Shown here piece by piece: positions 62,701 through 64,000 of a DNA stretch of 64,000 nucleotides (within the stretch, counting starts at the first letter, position 1; each line of letters opens with the position of its first letter). The stretch is taken from positions 923,953 to 987,952 of the forward strand of contig NZ_FOEF01000001.1 of NCBI RefSeq assembly GCF_900110575.1, read 5' to 3'. The DNA comes from Amycolatopsis saalfeldensis (GTDB lineage Bacteria; Actinomycetota; Actinomycetes; Mycobacteriales; Pseudonocardiaceae). The position numbers and the translations under genes were made by a program. The notes under the pieces are model-generated. The model was not told where the DNA came from. It saw nothing but the letters and a program-made list of their open reading frames with translations, and searched no databases.

Positions 62701-63474
62701 TCAGAGGGTGGCGAGTGCTCCGCCGTCGACCGGCAGCACGACCCCGTGGACGTAGCTCGCGGAGTCGGAGACAAGGAACGCGACCCCGCGAGCGACCTCT
62801 TCGGGTTGACCGGGGCGGCCGGCGGGGTCGCCGTTGGTCAATTCGAGGATTCCGGGGTCGACGCCGTCGAGACCGGGAGTGACGATTATCCCGGGGCTGA
62901 TCGCGTTGACGCGCACGCCGCTGGGGCCGAGCTCCGCCGCCCAAGCGCGAGTCAAGGACTCCACCGCGCCCTTGCTGGAGGAGTAGACCGAGCCCGTCGC
63001 GACACCCATGTTGGCCAGTCCGGTGGAGAAGTTCACCACGACGCCCTCGCCGTGCTCGACCATGGCCGGCGCCAAGGCCTTGGTCAGAAAGAACAGCGCT
63101 TTGACATTGACGGCATAGACCTGATCGAAAGCGTCCTCGGTGACGTCGGCGAGCGGCGCGTACGGGTAGACGGCGGCGTTGTTGACCAGGATGTCAACCC
63201 GGCCGCCCCCGATCCCCAGGGCCCGCTCGGCCAGACCGCGAACGCTGGCGGAATCCCGCAGGTCGGCTGCGACGAAGTCGGCCCGGCCACCGGCGGCGCG
63301 GATCTCGCCCACTGCGGCCTCACCGCGCGGAGCATCACGCCCGGAGACGATGACGTGGGCGCCCAGCGCGGCCAGCGTGTCGGCAGTGGCGCGGCCGATG
63401 CCGCTGGTGGAGCCGGTGATCAGGGCGGTCTTGCCGGCGAGCTCCGGTGTGGCGGTGGTGCTCTGGGTGGTCAT
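62701..63474 (-). CDS. Short-chain dehydrogenase/reductase (FabG-like)
   Basis: A 257-residue classical SDR: ALITGSTSGIGRATADTLAALGAHVIVSGRD, NNAAVY, VNFSTGLANMG, YSSSKGAVESLTRAWAAEL and the late NAISPGIIVTPG and SYVHGVVLPVDGG. The catalytic S-Y-K set is complete. First complete gene of the minus-strand redox unit that continues to 61132. Confidence 0.9.
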   Translation of the reverse strand: MTTQSTTATPELAGKTALITGSTSGIGRATADTLAALGAHVIVSGRDAPRGEAAVGEIRAAGGRADFVAADLRDSASVRGLAERALGIGGGRVDILVNNAAVYPYAPLADVTEDAFDQVYAVNVKALFFLTKALAPAMVEHGEGVVVNFSTGLANMGVATGSVYSSSKGAVESLTRAWAAELGPSGVRVNAISPGIIVTPGLDGVDPGILELTNGDPAGRPGQPEEVARGVAFLVSDSASYVHGVVLPVDGGALATL

Positions 63475-63646
63475 GGCGTGCTGCCTCTCGGGTCTTCAAA
63501 GGAGGGTGGTAATCAGCCGGCGACGGCACGCGCCGTCTCCTCGTTTGCCGCCGGGTGCGGGAATCGCGCTCACGCCGTGCCTGGCGCGCCCCGAGACGAT
63601 CGGGAGCAGTTTCCCCTCCCCGACCAAATGCGGGTGTCGACGTGGT

Positions 63647-64000
63647 TCATCGGGGCTCCGCGGCGTTCCGGATGGCGTCGTGTGCTGTGGTCGCCGGGCG
63701 GCCGAGGAGTTTCGCCAGGTCCTCGCTGGCGGTGAACAACTCCCCGCGGGCCAGCCCGGCATCGGCATCAGCCACCGCCGCAGCCATCTCCGGCGGCACC
63801 CCCGCACCCGTCAACGTCGCCGTGTACTCGGCGACCGACACATCCCGGTAGACGATCGGGGTCCCCAGGACCTCGCTGAACGTCGCCGCCAGCTCGGTCA
63901 GCGTGAACGGTGCCCCACCGAGCTCATAGGTCGCCCCCAGGTGCCCCTCCTGCGTCAGCACCGCCACCGCCGCCGCGGCCAGATCCGCCCGCCCGGCCCC
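63647..64000 (-). CDS. NmrA-type NAD(P)-binding protein, C-terminal part
   Basis: The gene enters from the right edge with no start in the window. The 117 residues present (AGRADLAAAAVAVLTQEGHLGATYELGGAPFTLTELAATFSEVLGTPIVYRDVSVAEYTATLTGAGVP...) match the C-terminal half of NmrA-like or quinone-oxidoreductase SDRs such as QorB. It ends in RNAAEPR. A 172-bp gap with no recognised feature separates it from the SDR. Confidence 0.8.
   Translation of the reverse strand, partial: GAGRADLAAAAVAVLTQEGHLGATYELGGAPFTLTELAATFSEVLGTPIVYRDVSVAEYTATLTGAGVPPEMAAAVADADAGLARGELFTASEDLAKLLGRPATTAHDAIRNAAEPR

Overview
The window is high-GC actinobacterial chromosome, most like Amycolatopsis or another Pseudonocardiaceae. 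The evidence is GTG/TTG starts, many TetR regulators, F420-type flavin reductases, leaderless promoters and a conserved housekeeping block. That block (rsmA, rpfB, tatD, metG, then pabB, rsmI and pmt) matches the gene set around rpfB/ksgA in mycobacteria as I know it, but no ispE sits next to rsmA here. No tRNA, rRNA, CRISPR array, phage or insertion sequence was seen. All calls were made by eye from the sequence and translations; no searches were run.

Layout. 1-14.1 kb: housekeeping block with an inserted PadR/ABC-2 drug-efflux operon, a GH25-like protein and a quinone oxidoreductase/QsdR-type regulator pair. 14.1-20.8 kb: AraC regulator, methyltransferase, membrane-anchored Ser/Thr kinase, propionyl-CoA synthetase, TetR/oxidoreductase pair. 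20.9-28.6 kb: a glycan-use locus with a secreted GH20 hexosaminidase behind a DasR-like operator, two lipoproteins (one frameshifted), a sugar transporter, a ROK repressor and a sulfatase. 28.6-34.6 kb: MOSC protein, aldehyde dehydrogenase + DUF779 with a divergent GAF regulator, an NAD-binding epimerase, and a decayed methyltransferase beside two orphan operators. 34.6-44.7 kb: SGNH hydrolase/TetR, a NarL-type two-component system, a phytoene-desaturase-like flavoprotein, a DUF2786 protein, a divergent adenosylhomocysteinase homologue, and a coupled JAB/SnoaL/VOC cassette beside LysR and a second VOC protein. 44.7-52.6 kb: SDR/TetR, two DHA2 drug transporters around an HbpS/GlcG protein, and a cupin/GntR/exported-protein regulon marked by three copies of one operator. 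52.7-64 kb: a rifampicin monooxygenase (rox) with a rifamycin-associated element, epoxide hydrolase, TetR/F420-type reductase, a broken TAP-like hydrolase, P450/TetR, and a run of small redox enzymes cut off at the right edge.

Most accessory units follow one plan: an enzyme or pump paired with its own regulator, divergent or adjacent, with a palindromic operator between them. Eighteen genes have a TAnnnT -10 hexamer 6-8 nt (usually 7) before the start codon and usually no Shine-Dalgarno, so leaderless transcription looks common and several starts were chosen on that basis. The most unusual signals are: the rox control region, where the RAE palindrome carries -35-like hexamers on both strands and the outward promoter runs at once into an intrinsic terminator; two 46-bp palindromes with compensating stem changes at terminator/promoter boundaries; and a divergent SDR/TetR promoter pair sharing one -35 heptamer.
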